A stretch of DNA of 39,408 bases, taken from Paracraurococcus ruber. Its GTDB lineage: Bacteria; Pseudomonadota; Alphaproteobacteria; Acetobacterales; Acetobacteraceae. The notes below the pieces were generated by a model. That model saw only the letters and a list, made by a program, of their open reading frames with translations. It made no database searches and was not told the origin of the DNA. Below, one piece after another: positions 15,364 to 24,076 of this stretch. The translations under genes were made by a program, and so were the position numbers. Every line of letters begins with the position of its first letter. The stretch's first letter is position 1. The stretch spans positions 1-39,408 of the forward strand of contig NZ_SMOA01000040.1 in the NCBI RefSeq assembly GCF_004353985.1, in the 5' to 3' direction.

Positions 15364-16050
15364 CCTGCCGGCGGCCCTGGCGCCCCGCCGCAGCCCCAGG
15401 CCTGCCCTACCCGTCCGCGGTGCGCGGACGTCGGTTCCGTCTGCGCGGCGATCCTGGTGGCCGCCGCACGGCGCGGTCGGCCGGCAGGCGGCCATGATGA
15501 TCGACGCGCCGTTCCGCCACGCCACCGCCGCCGGGATGCCGTTGCCGGGCCTCCGGCATCAGGCGCGGGGGTGGTCGGCGTCGCCGTCATCGTCCCGGTC
15601 TTTCCGCCACCGTTGCGCGCGGCCCGGCACCGCCCGACCCCCGGTGACCGGCGCATCCTCGCCGGCTTGTCGCCCGGCGCCTCGGCCGTCCGGCCTTGCG
15701 GCACCGCGCCATCGCCGCCTCGCGGCCGGCATCGCGCGCCGGTCCCGGTCATCGCTGTCCCCCCTGGCTGTCCCCCCTGGCTGTCCCCCCTGGCCGGCCC
15801 GCCGGCGGCCCCGCCTGGCCCGGCGACGCGGCCTGCGCCGCGCCCCCCCAGCCCGGGGCAGGTCGCTCGCCGAGCGGCATGCGCAAGGCGCCCGACCTCG
15901 CCCTTGGCGGTTGAACCTCGGGCGTCCGCGCCTTCGTCGCCTGCCGCGATCCGCCCCGCACCCGGCGGGCCGCGTCGCGGCGGCCGCTTGCGCTCCCGCG
16001 CGGCCCGGCCCAGATGCCGCGGCGACCGCCATAGGGGGAAACGCCCGACG
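15364..16050. other. 687-base gene-free stretch
   Basis: Between TelA and the next receptor I see no gene on either strand: the open frames here are of arginine/proline/alanine composition with no recognisable domain. The stretch holds a 13-bp triple tandem repeat (15755-15793). The promoter of the receptor gene should lie near its right end, but no clear -35/-10 pair is visible. Confidence 0.6.
15755..15793. repeat. Three perfect tandem copies of a 13-bp unit
   Basis: The unit CTGTCCCCCCTGG is repeated three times without a mismatch at 15755-15767, 15768-15780 and 15781-15793, in the gene-free stretch after TelA. Copy number could vary between strains. Confidence 0.93.
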
Positions 16051-17028
16051 ATGTTGTCGCAGAGATGGGGCCGCCGCGCCCTGCTGGCCGCCGGGACGCT
16101 GCCCGCCCTGCCGCGCCTCGGCTCCGCCCAGGCCTGGCCGAACGGGCCGGTCCGGATCGTCGTCCCCTTTCCGCCCGGCGGCAGCGTGGACACGGTGGCG
16201 CGGCTGCTGCAGCCGCATCTGCAGGCCTCGCTCGGCGTGCCGGTGATCATCGAGAACCGGCCCGGCGCCTCCGGCGCGCTGGGGGCGGCGCAGGCCGCGC
16301 GGGCGGCGCCGGACGGGCAGACCTTCCTGCATGTCTTCGACACCCATGCGGTGAACCCGGCGCTGATCGCCAATCTCGGCTTCGACACGCAGCGCGACCT
16401 GGCGCCGGTGCTGCTGTTCGGCACCGCACCGATGATCGTCACGGCGCATCGCGCGCGGCCCTGGGCGGACCTGCCGGCCATGCTGGCGGCGGCGAGGGCG
16501 CGGCCGGACACCGTCACCTTCGGGACGATCGGCAACGGGTCCCTGGCGCATCTGGTGATGATGCTTCTGCAGAAGGCGGCGGATGCGCGGCTGGTGCATG
16601 TGCCCTATCGCGGCGGCGGGCCGCTCGCCACCGCCGCGGCGGCGGGCGAGGTGGACCTGCCCACCGCGACGGGCACGATCTTCGTCCAGCACATCCAGGC
16701 CGGCACGCTGCGGGTGCTGGCCAGCACCGGCGCACGCCGCTGGGCCGCCGCGCCGGAGGTGCCGACGTTGCGCGAGCTTGGCCTGGCGGTGGAGGGCGAG
16801 GCCTTCTGGGGCGCGCTGGCGCCGGCCGGCACGCCGCCGGCCATCCAGGCCCGCTACGCCGAGGCGCTGCGGGCGGCGATGGAGGTGCCGGCGGTGAAGG
16901 ACCGGCTGGTCAATGTGATGGGCATCGACCTCGCCCCGCGCGAGGGCGCCGCCTTCCGCGACTTCCTCGCCCAGCAGATAGAGACCTGGGGCCGCGTGGT
17001 CCGCGAGAACGACATCCGGCCCGATTAG
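16051..17028 (+). CDS. Bug-family tripartite tricarboxylate receptor
   Basis: Periplasmic solute receptor of 325 aa. An N-terminal GRRALLAAGTLPALPRLGSAQA export signal (Tat-like) is followed by the Bug hallmarks: PVRIVVPFPPGGSVDTVAR, ENRPGASGALG, AAPDGQT, HVPYRGGGPLA and EVPTLRELGL. ATG 16051 has AGGGGGA about 12 bases upstream, a long spacing. It is followed by a second close paralogue at 17116; the two share an identical LVHVPYRGGGPLATAAAAGE segment. No TctA/TctB genes are near, as is common for Bug receptors in soil proteobacteria. The ligand is unknown, probably a carboxylate. Confidence 0.93.
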   Translation: MLSQRWGRRALLAAGTLPALPRLGSAQAWPNGPVRIVVPFPPGGSVDTVARLLQPHLQASLGVPVIIENRPGASGALGAAQAARAAPDGQTFLHVFDTHAVNPALIANLGFDTQRDLAPVLLFGTAPMIVTAHRARPWADLPAMLAAARARPDTVTFGTIGNGSLAHLVMMLLQKAADARLVHVPYRGGGPLATAAAAGEVDLPTATGTIFVQHIQAGTLRVLASTGARRWAAAPEVPTLRELGLAVEGEAFWGALAPAGTPPAIQARYAEALRAAMEVPAVKDRLVNVMGIDLAPREGAAFRDFLAQQIETWGRVVRENDIRPD

Positions 17029-17074
17029 GCGCTGGTTGTTGGTTTGGCGGACTCGGAGAAATAGAAGGGGGCGC

Positions 17075-17094
17075 GGGGGGAATGCTTTCCCCCC
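17075..17094. terminator. Hairpin between the two Bug receptor genes (family II)
   Basis: GGGGGGAA / TTCCCCCC, a perfect 8-bp stem with loop TGCT, followed by GTAGTTCTT. It separates the paralogous receptor genes, which suggests separate transcription or partial termination. The right flank matches the hairpin at 10977 (TGCT..TTTCC.CCCC..GTTCTT). Confidence 0.5.
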
Positions 17095-17115
17095 GTAGTT
17101 CTTCTGGAGGCTGGG

Positions 17116-18063
17116 ATGCTTCGTCGATCGCTTCTGGCATTGTTGGCCACGCCCGCCCTGGCGCAGTCCTGGCCGAGCGGCCCGATCCGCATCATCGCCC
17201 CCTTCCCGCCCGGCGGCAGCGTGGACACCATTGCCCGCCTGCTGGTGCCGTCCCTGCAGGCGACGCTCGGCGTGCCGGTGGTGGTCGAGAACCGTTCGGG
17301 CGCCGCCGGCGCGCTCGGCACCCAGGTGGTGGCGCGGGCGGCGCCGGATGGCCAGACCTGGGTGCTGGTCTTCGACAGCCATGCCACGGTGAATGCGCTG
17401 AACCCGCAGGCCGGCTTCGATGCGCGGCGCGACTTCGCGCCGGTGATCCTGGTGGCGACCGCGCCGATGCTAGTGACCACGCCCATGGGGCGCCCCTGGC
17501 GCAGCCTCGCCGAGGTGCTGGCGGCTGCGCGCGCCCGGCCGGACACGATCACCTATGGCACGGTCGGCGCCGGCAGCCTGGCGCATCTGACGATGGAGGT
17601 GCTGCAGCAGAAGACCGGGCTGCGCCTCGTGCATGTGCCCTATCGCGGCGGCGGGCCGCTGGCGACGGCGGCGGCGGCCGGCGAAGTGGACCTCGCGGTG
17701 GCTTCCCCGGCCGGGCTGGGCGGCCAAGTCGGCACGCGGCTGCGGGCGCTGGCGCAGACCGGCGCGGCGCGGTCGAAGATCCAGCCGGAGATCCCGACGC
17801 TGGCCGAGGCGGGACTCGATGGCTTGGCGGCGGAGGCCTTCTGGGGGCTGCTCGGCCCCGCGGGCGTGCCCGCCCCGGTGCTGGCGCGCATGCATGCCGC
17901 CACGGCCACGGCGCTGGCCGGGCCGGAGACGCGCCGGAAGCTGGAGGAGGGCCAGGGCGTGGACATCGTGGCGTCCTCGCCCGAGGGCTTCGCCAGCTTC
18001 CTCGACCGGCAGATGGCCGAGTGGGGCCGGGTGGTGCGGGAGCGCGGGATCAAGGTGGAGTAG
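17116..18063 (+). CDS. Bug-family tripartite tricarboxylate receptor (paralogue of the previous gene)
   Basis: Periplasmic solute receptor of 315 aa with a short Sec signal peptide (MLRRSLLALLATPALA). It carries the same hallmarks as the neighbour at 16051: IRIIAPFPPGGSVDTIARLL, ENRSGAAGALG, AAPDGQT, HVPYRGGGPLA and EIPTLAEAGLDG. GGAGG lies 6 bases ahead of ATG 17116. The pair probably arose by tandem duplication. Residues lining the ligand cleft differ (for example FDTHAVNPALIAN against FDSHATVNALNPQ), so ligand preference may have diverged. It is followed by a zinc alcohol dehydrogenase, possibly unrelated. Confidence 0.93.
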   Translation: MLRRSLLALLATPALAQSWPSGPIRIIAPFPPGGSVDTIARLLVPSLQATLGVPVVVENRSGAAGALGTQVVARAAPDGQTWVLVFDSHATVNALNPQAGFDARRDFAPVILVATAPMLVTTPMGRPWRSLAEVLAAARARPDTITYGTVGAGSLAHLTMEVLQQKTGLRLVHVPYRGGGPLATAAAAGEVDLAVASPAGLGGQVGTRLRALAQTGAARSKIQPEIPTLAEAGLDGLAAEAFWGLLGPAGVPAPVLARMHAATATALAGPETRRKLEEGQGVDIVASSPEGFASFLDRQMAEWGRVVRERGIKVE

Positions 18064-18077
18064 CGCGGCCCCAACGA

Positions 18078-18263
18078 TCAACGGCGGTCGGGCCGCGCGG
18101 GCTTCGGGTCGGGCGCACCGCTGTCGGTGGCCGCGTCATCGGCGCTGTCGCCCAGCCCGAGCCGGGGCGTCCCCGCGGCCCCGCCCGCGCCCTGGCCGGG
18201 TCGCCGTCCGGCAGCGTCCGCCGCGCCGCTCGAGGCGGCAGCGCCCGGCCCGCCATCCGGCAT
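18078..18263 (-). CDS. Possible small disordered protein (doubtful)
   Basis: A 61-aa minus-strand frame between the second receptor and the dehydrogenase. It is Gly/Ala-rich at first and then polar (RLGLGDSADDAATDSGAP, DPKPARPDRR), a more protein-like composition than most chance frames here. It has no signal peptide, domain or strong ribosome-binding site. It could equally be chance. Confidence 0.2.
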   Translation of the reverse strand: MPDGGPGAAASSGAADAAGRRPGQGAGGAAGTPRLGLGDSADDAATDSGAPDPKPARPDRR

Positions 18264-18339
18264 CGCGCCGGCCTGCCTTGACCCCGCACGCGCCCGGGCC
18301 TTCCATGCGCCCCCACCCAAATCCAAGGAAGGAAACGCC

Positions 18340-19407
18340 ATGCGCGCCTGGGCCGTCGTCGAGACCGGAAAGCCGCTGCAGGAGATCGAGATGCCGACGC
18401 CGGAGCCGACCGGCGCGCAGGTGCTGCTGGAGGTCACCCATGCCGGCGTCTGCCATTCCGACCTGCATATCTGGGAAGGCGAATACGACCTGGGCTCGCG
18501 CGGCAAGATGCGGCTGACCGACCGCGGCGTGGTGCTGCCGCTGGCCATGGGGCACGAGATCGTCGGCCGCGTCGTGAAGCTGGGGCCGGAGGCCGCGAAC
18601 CAGGGCACCAAGGTGGGCGACCTGCGCGTGGTCTACCCTTGGGTCGGCTGCGGCAAATGCGCCATCTGCCAGCGGGAGGAGGAGAACATGTGCCTCACCC
18701 CGCGCAGCCTCGGCGTCTACCAGAATGGCGGCTACGCCACGCATGTGCTGGCGACGCATGTGCGGCACCTGGTGGATATCGAGGGCGTCGATCCGGCGCT
18801 CGCCGCGACCTATGCCTGCTCGGGCGTCACGGTCTACTCGGCCATCAACAAGCTGCTGCCGCTGGAGCCGAATGAGCCGGTGGTCCTGGTGGGCGCCGGC
18901 GGGCTCGGCCTGCAGGCCGTCGCCATCCTCAAGGCGCTGGGCCACCAGCGCATCTGCGCGGTGGATGTGGACCAGAAGAAGCTCGACGCCGCGAAGCAGC
19001 AGGGTGCCAGCGACACCGTGCTGGCCGCGGGCGAGGAGACGGCGAAGCGCATCATCGAGGCCTGCGGCGGCCCGGTCGCCGGCATCATCGACCTGGTGAA
19101 CGGCACGCAGACCGCGCGCTTCGCCTTCGATGCGCTGCGCAAGGGCGGCAAGCTGGTGCAGGTGGGGCTGTTCGGCGGGGAGATGAACATCCCGCTGCCG
19201 CTGATGCCGATCCGCGCGCTGACCATCCAGGGCAGCTATGTCGGCAACGTCAAGGAGTTGCGCGCGCTGATCGACATCGCCAAGCAGGGCAAGATCCCCG
19301 GCATCCCGGTGGAGACCACGCCGCAGAAGAACGCCGATGCGGTGCTGAACCGGCTGAAGAACGGCCAGATCACCGGGCGCGTGGTGCTGGTGGGCGAGGC
19401 GGCCTGA
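18340..19407 (+). CDS. Zinc-dependent alcohol dehydrogenase
   Basis: NAD(P)-dependent medium-chain alcohol dehydrogenase of 355 aa. Catalytic zinc ligands sit in GVCHSDLHIWEGEYD (Cys, then His) and GHEIVGRV (His-Glu). The structural zinc lobe CGKCAICQREEENMC gives four Cys. The Rossmann loop is GAGGLGLQAVAILKALG, followed by VDVDQKKLD, where Asp suggests NAD preference. GTQTARFAFDALRKGGKLVQVGLFGGE is typical of the C-terminal half. ATG 19407-side stop is followed by a hairpin. The start ATG 18340 has AAGGAAGG 6 bases upstream. The substrate is not readable; primary alcohols or aldehydes are likely. Confidence 0.94.
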   Translation: MRAWAVVETGKPLQEIEMPTPEPTGAQVLLEVTHAGVCHSDLHIWEGEYDLGSRGKMRLTDRGVVLPLAMGHEIVGRVVKLGPEAANQGTKVGDLRVVYPWVGCGKCAICQREEENMCLTPRSLGVYQNGGYATHVLATHVRHLVDIEGVDPALAATYACSGVTVYSAINKLLPLEPNEPVVLVGAGGLGLQAVAILKALGHQRICAVDVDQKKLDAAKQQGASDTVLAAGEETAKRIIEACGGPVAGIIDLVNGTQTARFAFDALRKGGKLVQVGLFGGEMNIPLPLMPIRALTIQGSYVGNVKELRALIDIAKQGKIPGIPVETTPQKNADAVLNRLKNGQITGRVVLVGEAA

Positions 19408-19424
19408 GCAGCGCGTCAAAAAGG

Positions 19425-19453
19425 TCGGGGAGGGAAACGTCTTGCCTCCCCGA
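19425..19453 (+). terminator. Terminator hairpin after the zinc dehydrogenase (family II)
   Basis: TCGGGGAGG / CCTCCCCGA, a 9-bp stem with an 11-base loop, 18 bases after the stop and preceded by AAAAAGG. It is similar in arms and flank (AACCCC) to the minus-strand reading of the hairpin at 10977. Confidence 0.55.
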
Positions 19454-19578
19454 ACCCCTCCCTTCCTTTCCGTGAGTCGGCCTGGGCCGCGCGGCAGTAG
19501 CCAAGCGTCCAGGAATCGATGCGGGTTGGACGCCAGAGGCGTCCAACGGGACAATACCGTCTCCGCGGCCTTCCCGTT

Positions 19579-20214
19579 TCACGCGCCCCGCGCGGCCTCC
19601 CACGGCTTCCCCCAATCGTCGAGATAGACGATTTCCTCCAGCGGGCCGCGGCCCACGGGGCCGAATTTCCCCATCGGCCAGCCGATCGGCAGGATGGCGT
19701 AGCTGTGCACGCCGGGCGGCAGGCCGAGCGCCGCCTCGGCCTCCGCCTCGAAGATCAGGTGCCGCGTCGTCAGCGTGGACCCGAGGCCGAGCGCGCGGCA
19801 GGCCAGCAGCATGTTCTGCACCGCCGGATAGATCGAGGCGCCCGACCAGCGGGTCGGCTTGTCGTCCAGCAGGCAGGCGACGATCCAGACCGGCGCCTCA
19901 TGGAAATACTCGGTCAGGTATTCGACGGCCTGGTGCTGGCGGTGGTACCTCGCGGCATCGGTGCCGGGCGGCGGCGCGCTGCTGGCGTAGCGCGGCCCGA
20001 TGACCTCGTCATAGGCCTTCTTGTACCAGCGCTGCACGGCCCGCTTCCGTGCCTCGTCGCGCAGCACCAGGAAGCGCCATTTCTGGGTGTTGCCGCCATT
20101 GGCGGCGGCGGCGCCGGCGCGCAGCACCTTCAGGACCAGGTCGTCCGGCACCGGGTCGGGCTTCAGCCGGCGCATGGCGCGGGTGCTGTGCATGATCTCG
20201 AAGATGTCGGACAT
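19579..20214 (-). CDS. Nitroreductase-family flavoprotein
   Basis: FMN-dependent oxidoreductase of 211 aa. MHSTRAMRRLKPDPVPDDLV (residues 7-26) is the FMN-binding N-terminus, AAANGGNTQKWRFLVLRD gives the second phosphate/ring contacts, and the PAVQNMLLACRALGLGSTLT helix followed by GLPPGVHSYAILPIGWPMGKFGP closes the site. Members reduce nitro-aromatics, quinones or iodotyrosine, and the natural substrate is unknown. ATG 20214 has GGGGAGGGG about 7 bases upstream. It lies 60 bases after the secreted-protein gene on the same strand; a functional link is not evident. Confidence 0.92.
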   Translation of the reverse strand: MSDIFEIMHSTRAMRRLKPDPVPDDLVLKVLRAGAAAANGGNTQKWRFLVLRDEARKRAVQRWYKKAYDEVIGPRYASSAPPPGTDAARYHRQHQAVEYLTEYFHEAPVWIVACLLDDKPTRWSGASIYPAVQNMLLACRALGLGSTLTTRHLIFEAEAEAALGLPPGVHSYAILPIGWPMGKFGPVGRGPLEEIVYLDDWGKPWEAARGA

Positions 20215-20274
20215 CGCGCGGTCCCCTCCCCAGCGTCGCCGAAGCCTCCCATGCGGCGCGGCGACGGCCAAGGC

Positions 20275-20781
20275 TCAGGGGGTGGGCGCGAAGACCTCGC
20301 CGCTGCGCTGGTCGGCGAAGGCCTGGCCGTTCCAGACCAGCCGCTTCTCGCAAGCCGCGCCGCCGCACTGGCTGGCATGCAGCGACAGGGCCAGCACCGG
20401 CCGCCCCTGCTGGATCGCGGAGGACCAGCGCTGGGCCGGCACCTCCAGCGCCAGGCGCAGCCCCTGCGGCGAGGTGACGAAGACCCGAAGCTGGCAGCCC
20501 GCGCTGCCGCAGAACAGCGGACCCGACGCCCCGCCGCATTCCAGCTTCGCCATGTCGAGGATGACGTCGACCCGGTTGTCAGAGGTCAGCTCGAAATTCG
20601 TGTGGTAGCCGGCGCGGATCTCGGGATGGCCACCGGCCTGGCGGCACTGGGCGAAGGCCTCGGCGGTGGTGCGGTTGACGATGTTCGGCGTCGCGGCATT
20701 CGGCAGCGGCTGGGGCTGCGCCCGCGCGGCGCCGGCGGCCAGCAGGCCGAGCAGGAGGACGAGGGGGCGGGCGGTCGTCAT
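20275..20781 (-). CDS. Secreted protein of unknown function with paired cysteines
   Basis: Predicted exported protein of 168 aa. A Sec signal peptide (MTTARPLVLLLGLLAAGAARA, cleavage near 21) is followed by a mature part with Cys-containing segments AFAQCRQAG, KLECGGASGPLFCGSAGCQL, and QCGGAACEKRLVWNG, seven Cys in all, likely in disulfides in the periplasm. The closing VWNGQAFADQ resembles short periplasmic proteins of this bacterial group, but I do not recognise a named family. First gene of a possible pair with the nitroreductase. Confidence 0.7.
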   Translation of the reverse strand: MTTARPLVLLLGLLAAGAARAQPQPLPNAATPNIVNRTTAEAFAQCRQAGGHPEIRAGYHTNFELTSDNRVDVILDMAKLECGGASGPLFCGSAGCQLRVFVTSPQGLRLALEVPAQRWSSAIQQGRPVLALSLHASQCGGAACEKRLVWNGQAFADQRSGEVFAPTP

Positions 20782-20916
20782 GGCGGCGCAGCAGGGCTTC
20801 CCGTTCCAAACCGCAGGTAACGCAAAGCCGCCCGGCCGGGCAACCTCGGGGCGGGCGCGGCCGCGCCCGGAATGCCGGGCAGCCGGTTCAACCCGCGGAT
20901 GCGGGGGTGACCTGGC

Positions 20917-21243
20917 TCAGAGCCCCTGGCGCCGCAGCTCCGCGCCCAGCCGGCCCGTCGCCGCCAGCCAGGCCATGCGCAGGTCGCCCAGCAGCGACCA
21001 TGCGGGATAGGTGAAGGTCGCCGGCCGGTTGCGCTCGATCGCCATGTGGGAGATCCAGGCGCAGCCATAGCCGATGACAGGCGCCAGCACCGCCAGCCAC
21101 CAGGGCCCGGCCAGCACCGCCGCCAGGACCAGCGCCGCCCCCGCCCAGGTGCCCGCGACATGCACCGCCCGCGTCGCGGGCCGCGCATGTTCCCGCAGGT
21201 AGAAGGGCCAGAACTCCGCGAAGCTGCCGAACCGCTCTGCCAT
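20917..21243 (-). CDS. Mpo1-like (DUF962) membrane protein
   Basis: Small integral membrane protein of 108 aa. [19 protein letters not shown] gives His19 and His28, two hydrophobic segments span about 28-65, and [15 protein letters not shown] gives His66 and Glu70. This His/Glu pattern is that of the Mpo1 family, iron-dependent 2-hydroxy fatty acid dioxygenases in yeast; bacterial members are uncharacterised. ATG 21243 is chosen because the family starts close to the FxxFYLxxH motif. An in-frame ATG at 21282 would add 13 residues. It is divergent from the MFS gene with a 91-base gap. Confidence 0.82.
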   Translation of the reverse strand: MAERFGSFAEFWPFYLREHARPATRAVHVAGTWAGAALVLAAVLAGPWWLAVLAPVIGYGCAWISHMAIERNRPATFTYPAWSLLGDLRMAWLAATGRLGAELRRQGL

Positions 21244-21334
21244 CCATCGCAGGTGGGCGAGCCGCGCCGGCGGCGCAAGCATGTCGCAGGGGTTTCGCTT
21301 CCGAACGCGCCGGCGCCGGGCCATGGTGCCCGGC

Positions 21335-22939
21335 ATGGCCTTCCCCACCCCGCGTGCCTTCCTGCCGCTCCGCCACGCCACCTTCCGCACCCTCTGGCTG
21401 GCGACGCTGGCGAGCAATATCGGGATGTGGGTGCAGAACACCGGCGCCGGCTGGCTGATGACCAGCCTCGACCCATCGCCGATGATGGTCTCCCTGGTGC
21501 AGGCGGCCTCCATGCTGCCGGTCTTCCTGCTGGCCCTGCCCTCCGGCGCGCTGGCCGACATCGTCGACCGGCGGCTGTTCCTGCTCGGCGCGCAGGCCTG
21601 GATCCTGCTCATGGCGCTGATCCTGGCGGCGCTGACCGCGACCGGCGAACTGGGCCCCTGGGGCCTGCTGGCGCTGACCTTCGCGATCGGCGCCGGCAGC
21701 GCCATGAATTTCCCGGCCTGGGCGGCGACGACGAACGAGCTGGTCCCGCGGGAGGACCTGGTCGGCGCCATCGCGCTGAACGGCATCGGCTTCAACCTAG
21801 CCCGCGCGCTGGGCCCCGCGCTCGGCGGCTTCGCCATCGCCGCGGCGGGGCCGGAAGCCGCCTTCGCGCTGAACGCCGTCGCCTTCCTGGTGCTGATCGT
21901 CGCCCTGCTGTTCTGGCGCCGGCCGCCGGAGCCGCGCGGCCGCTCGCCGAAGGAACGGCTGGTGCCGGCGATGCGCGCCGGCCTCCGCTTCGTCCAGGGC
22001 AGCCCGGCCATGCAGGCGGCGATCCTGCGCGCCTGCACCTTTTTCCTGTTCAGCGCCGCGGTCTGGGGCCTGCTGCCGCTGCTGGTCCGCCAGCGCCTGG
22101 GGCTGGGGCCGGAGGCCTTCGGCCTCATGCTCGGCGTCATGGGCGGCTCGGCGGTCGCGGCGGGCTTCGCCCTGCCCGCCCTGCGGGCAAGGCTGGACCG
22201 CAGCGCGACGGTGCTGTGGGCGTCGCTCGCCATCTGCCTCGCCATGGCGATCCTGGCGGCGGCGACGCATTGGCTGCCGGCGGCGCTGGGCATGCTCATC
22301 TATGGCGCGGCCTGGATCAGCGCCGGCAGCACCCTCTCGGCCTCTGCCCAGCTGGCGGCGCCGGGCTGGGTGCGGGCGCGGGCGATCGCGATCTATCAGC
22401 TGAGCTTCTTCGGCGTGATGGCCGGCGGCTCGGCGCTGGCGGGCTGGGTCGGCGGGCGCTTCGGCGTGCCCTGGGCGCTGGGCGCCGCCGCGGCCGGCGG
22501 GGCGGTGGCGGCGATCCTGGTGCGCGGCTGGCGGATCGACGCGGTCGCCAGCGCCTCGCCGGAGGCCAGCCCCGCCCGGCCGCCGACGCCGGAGGCACCG
22601 GCGGCCGAGCTGCAGGCGCTGCTCGGCGAACGCTCCGGCCGGGTGCTGGAGGAGGTGCGCTACTGCATCGACCCGGCCGAGCGGGCGCCCTTCCTGGCGG
22701 CGATGCAGGAGGTGCGGCGCGTCAGGCTCCGCTCGGGCGCCGTCTCCTGGCGGCTCTACGAGGATGTGGCGCATCCGGAGCGCTGGGTGGAGCTCTGGGC
22801 GGTGGAAAGCTGGACCGAGCATCTGCGGGAGGAGGCGCGGCGGACGGATTGGGACCGCGCCGCGCTGGCCCGGGCGGCCGCGTTCCACCGGGTGGACGGG
22901 CCGCCGGAGGCCTCGCGCTTCATCAACGTGGTGCCCTGA
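21335..22939 (+). CDS. MFS exporter with C-terminal ABM-like domain (EntS / MFS_3 family)
   Basis: Inner-membrane major facilitator of 534 aa. Residues about 10-405 hold some 10-12 helices; [20 protein letters not shown] and [15 protein letters not shown] (the loop 2-3 signature) mark the Enterobactin exporter-like branch. A linker rich in Pro/Ala (about 408-425) leads to a soluble domain (about 430-534) with [39 protein letters not shown] and a C-terminal FINVV, resembling antibiotic-biosynthesis monooxygenase-like folds. This fusion is known in the MFS_3 family. The substrate is unknown, and there are no siderophore genes nearby. ATG 21323 is an in-frame alternative start; neither has a clear ribosome-binding site. 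Confidence 0.87.
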   Translation: MAFPTPRAFLPLRHATFRTLWLATLASNIGMWVQNTGAGWLMTSLDPSPMMVSLVQAASMLPVFLLALPSGALADIVDRRLFLLGAQAWILLMALILAALTATGELGPWGLLALTFAIGAGSAMNFPAWAATTNELVPREDLVGAIALNGIGFNLARALGPALGGFAIAAAGPEAAFALNAVAFLVLIVALLFWRRPPEPRGRSPKERLVPAMRAGLRFVQGSPAMQAAILRACTFFLFSAAVWGLLPLLVRQRLGLGPEAFGLMLGVMGGSAVAAGFALPALRARLDRSATVLWASLAICLAMAILAAATHWLPAALGMLIYGAAWISAGSTLSASAQLAAPGWVRARAIAIYQLSFFGVMAGGSALAGWVGGRFGVPWALGAAAAGGAVAAILVRGWRIDAVASASPEASPARPPTPEAPAAELQALLGERSGRVLEEVRYCIDPAERAPFLAAMQEVRRVRLRSGAVSWRLYEDVAHPERWVELWAVESWTEHLREEARRTDWDRAALARAAAFHRVDGPPEASRFINVVP

Positions 22940-23566
22940 CCGGGGGCCGGTCGCCCCGCCGGCGCGGCGGCGCGCATCGGGCCTTTCCGCCGGGAGGGCG
23001 CCCAGGCGCGGCGCCCGCCTTAGCGAGTCCGCGGCGGCTGCCGCGTCGCGGATGGTCCCACCACAATCCTCCGACCGACGGACAGCGAATCGCCCGGCAG
23101 AGTGCGCGAGGCCGGGGCGGCGGCGGGGGCCGGGCGGATGCGGTCTGCCGCCAGCCGGCGGGGCGGGCTGTCGCCGGCCGGCTCGGCCGTCCGGCCCAGG
23201 CCTCGTCGCTGGCCGCGCAGGCGCCGTCTCCTGCCCGAGGCCCGGCCGCCATCCGCGCCACCGGGCCGCGGCGTCGCGGGCGCGGGCAGATCGATGGGAG
23301 CGAGCCGGGCCGCCGGAGCAAGCCGGCCGAGGCATCCCCGGCGCTGCGCGCCATGGCACCACGGCGGCCCGGCGGCGTTCCCTGCAAGCAACGGCCGCCT
23401 GCGGCCTGGCAGCATCGCCGCCGTCGCGGCAGCGCCGGCGCACGCGGTTGTCATGCCGCCGGGCGGGCTGTCATGCGCTGGCGCATGGCAGGCATCGACG
23501 CCCGGGGGATGCGTGGCCCAGACCATGCACCACATCCTGGCGCAACGACACGCAGGAGAGAGAGCC
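22940..23566. other. 627-base gene-free stretch before dps
   Basis: No frame on either strand looks like a protein. A hairpin lies at its left end (22996-23016). The promoter of dps should be near the right end, but I see no confident -35/-10 pair or EcfG-type box. Confidence 0.6.
22996..23016 (+). terminator. Hairpin after the MFS gene
   Basis: GGGCGCC / GGCGCCC, a perfect 7-bp stem with a 7-base loop, 57 bases after the MFS stop and without a T-tract. Confidence 0.3.
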
Positions 23567-24076
23567 ATGGCCGAGAGCAAGTCCAAGCCCACCCACCCGA
23601 CCCGCAATGACGTGCCGACCAATGCCAAGCAGGTCTCCATCGAGACGCTGCAGGCCTGCCTGGTCGATGCGGTCGACCTCTACAACGCCACCCGGCAGGC
23701 GCATTGGAACGTGAAGGGCCGCGATTTCGGGTCGCTGCATCGGCTGTTCGAGGAATTCTACACCGCCCTCGCCACCTCCACCGACGACCTGGCCGAGCGC
23801 ATCGTCCAGCTGGGCGGCACGGCGAACGGCACGACGCAGACGCTGCAGGCCACGCGCCTGAAGCCCTACCCGACCGACCTTTATGCCGGGCTGGACCATG
23901 TGAAGGCGCTGGCCGACCGCTACGCCCAGGTGGCGAAGACCCTGCGCGAGGGCATCGACGAGACCGACGAGGCGGGCGACGCCGACACGGCCGACCTGTT
24001 GACCGAGCAGTCGCGTGCGATCGACAAGATGCTGTGGATGCTCGAGGCGCATCTGGAGACCGAGCGGACCGCCTGA
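23567..24076 (+). CDS. dps: Dps: DNA-binding ferritin-like protein
   Basis: Dodecameric mini-ferritin of 169 aa that oxidises and stores iron and protects DNA in stress. Ferroxidase residues are in place: His46 (RQAHWNVKG), His58 (FGSLHRLFEEF), Asp73 and Glu77 (DDLAERIVQLGG). A Lys-rich N-terminal tail (KSKPTHPTRNDVPTNAKQ) could bind DNA. The C-terminal helix ends KMLWMLEAHLETERTA. GGAGAGAG precedes ATG 23567. It is flanked on both sides by more than 600 bases without genes, so it is probably transcribed alone. Confidence 0.96.
   Translation: MAESKSKPTHPTRNDVPTNAKQVSIETLQACLVDAVDLYNATRQAHWNVKGRDFGSLHRLFEEFYTALATSTDDLAERIVQLGGTANGTTQTLQATRLKPYPTDLYAGLDHVKALADRYAQVAKTLREGIDETDEAGDADTADLLTEQSRAIDKMLWMLEAHLETERTA

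Noticed and set aside
23020-23640. 206-codon minus-strand frame upstream of dps
   Set aside because: It overlaps the dps start region and has no recognisable fold; its Arg/Pro/Gly bias is typical of antisense frames here.
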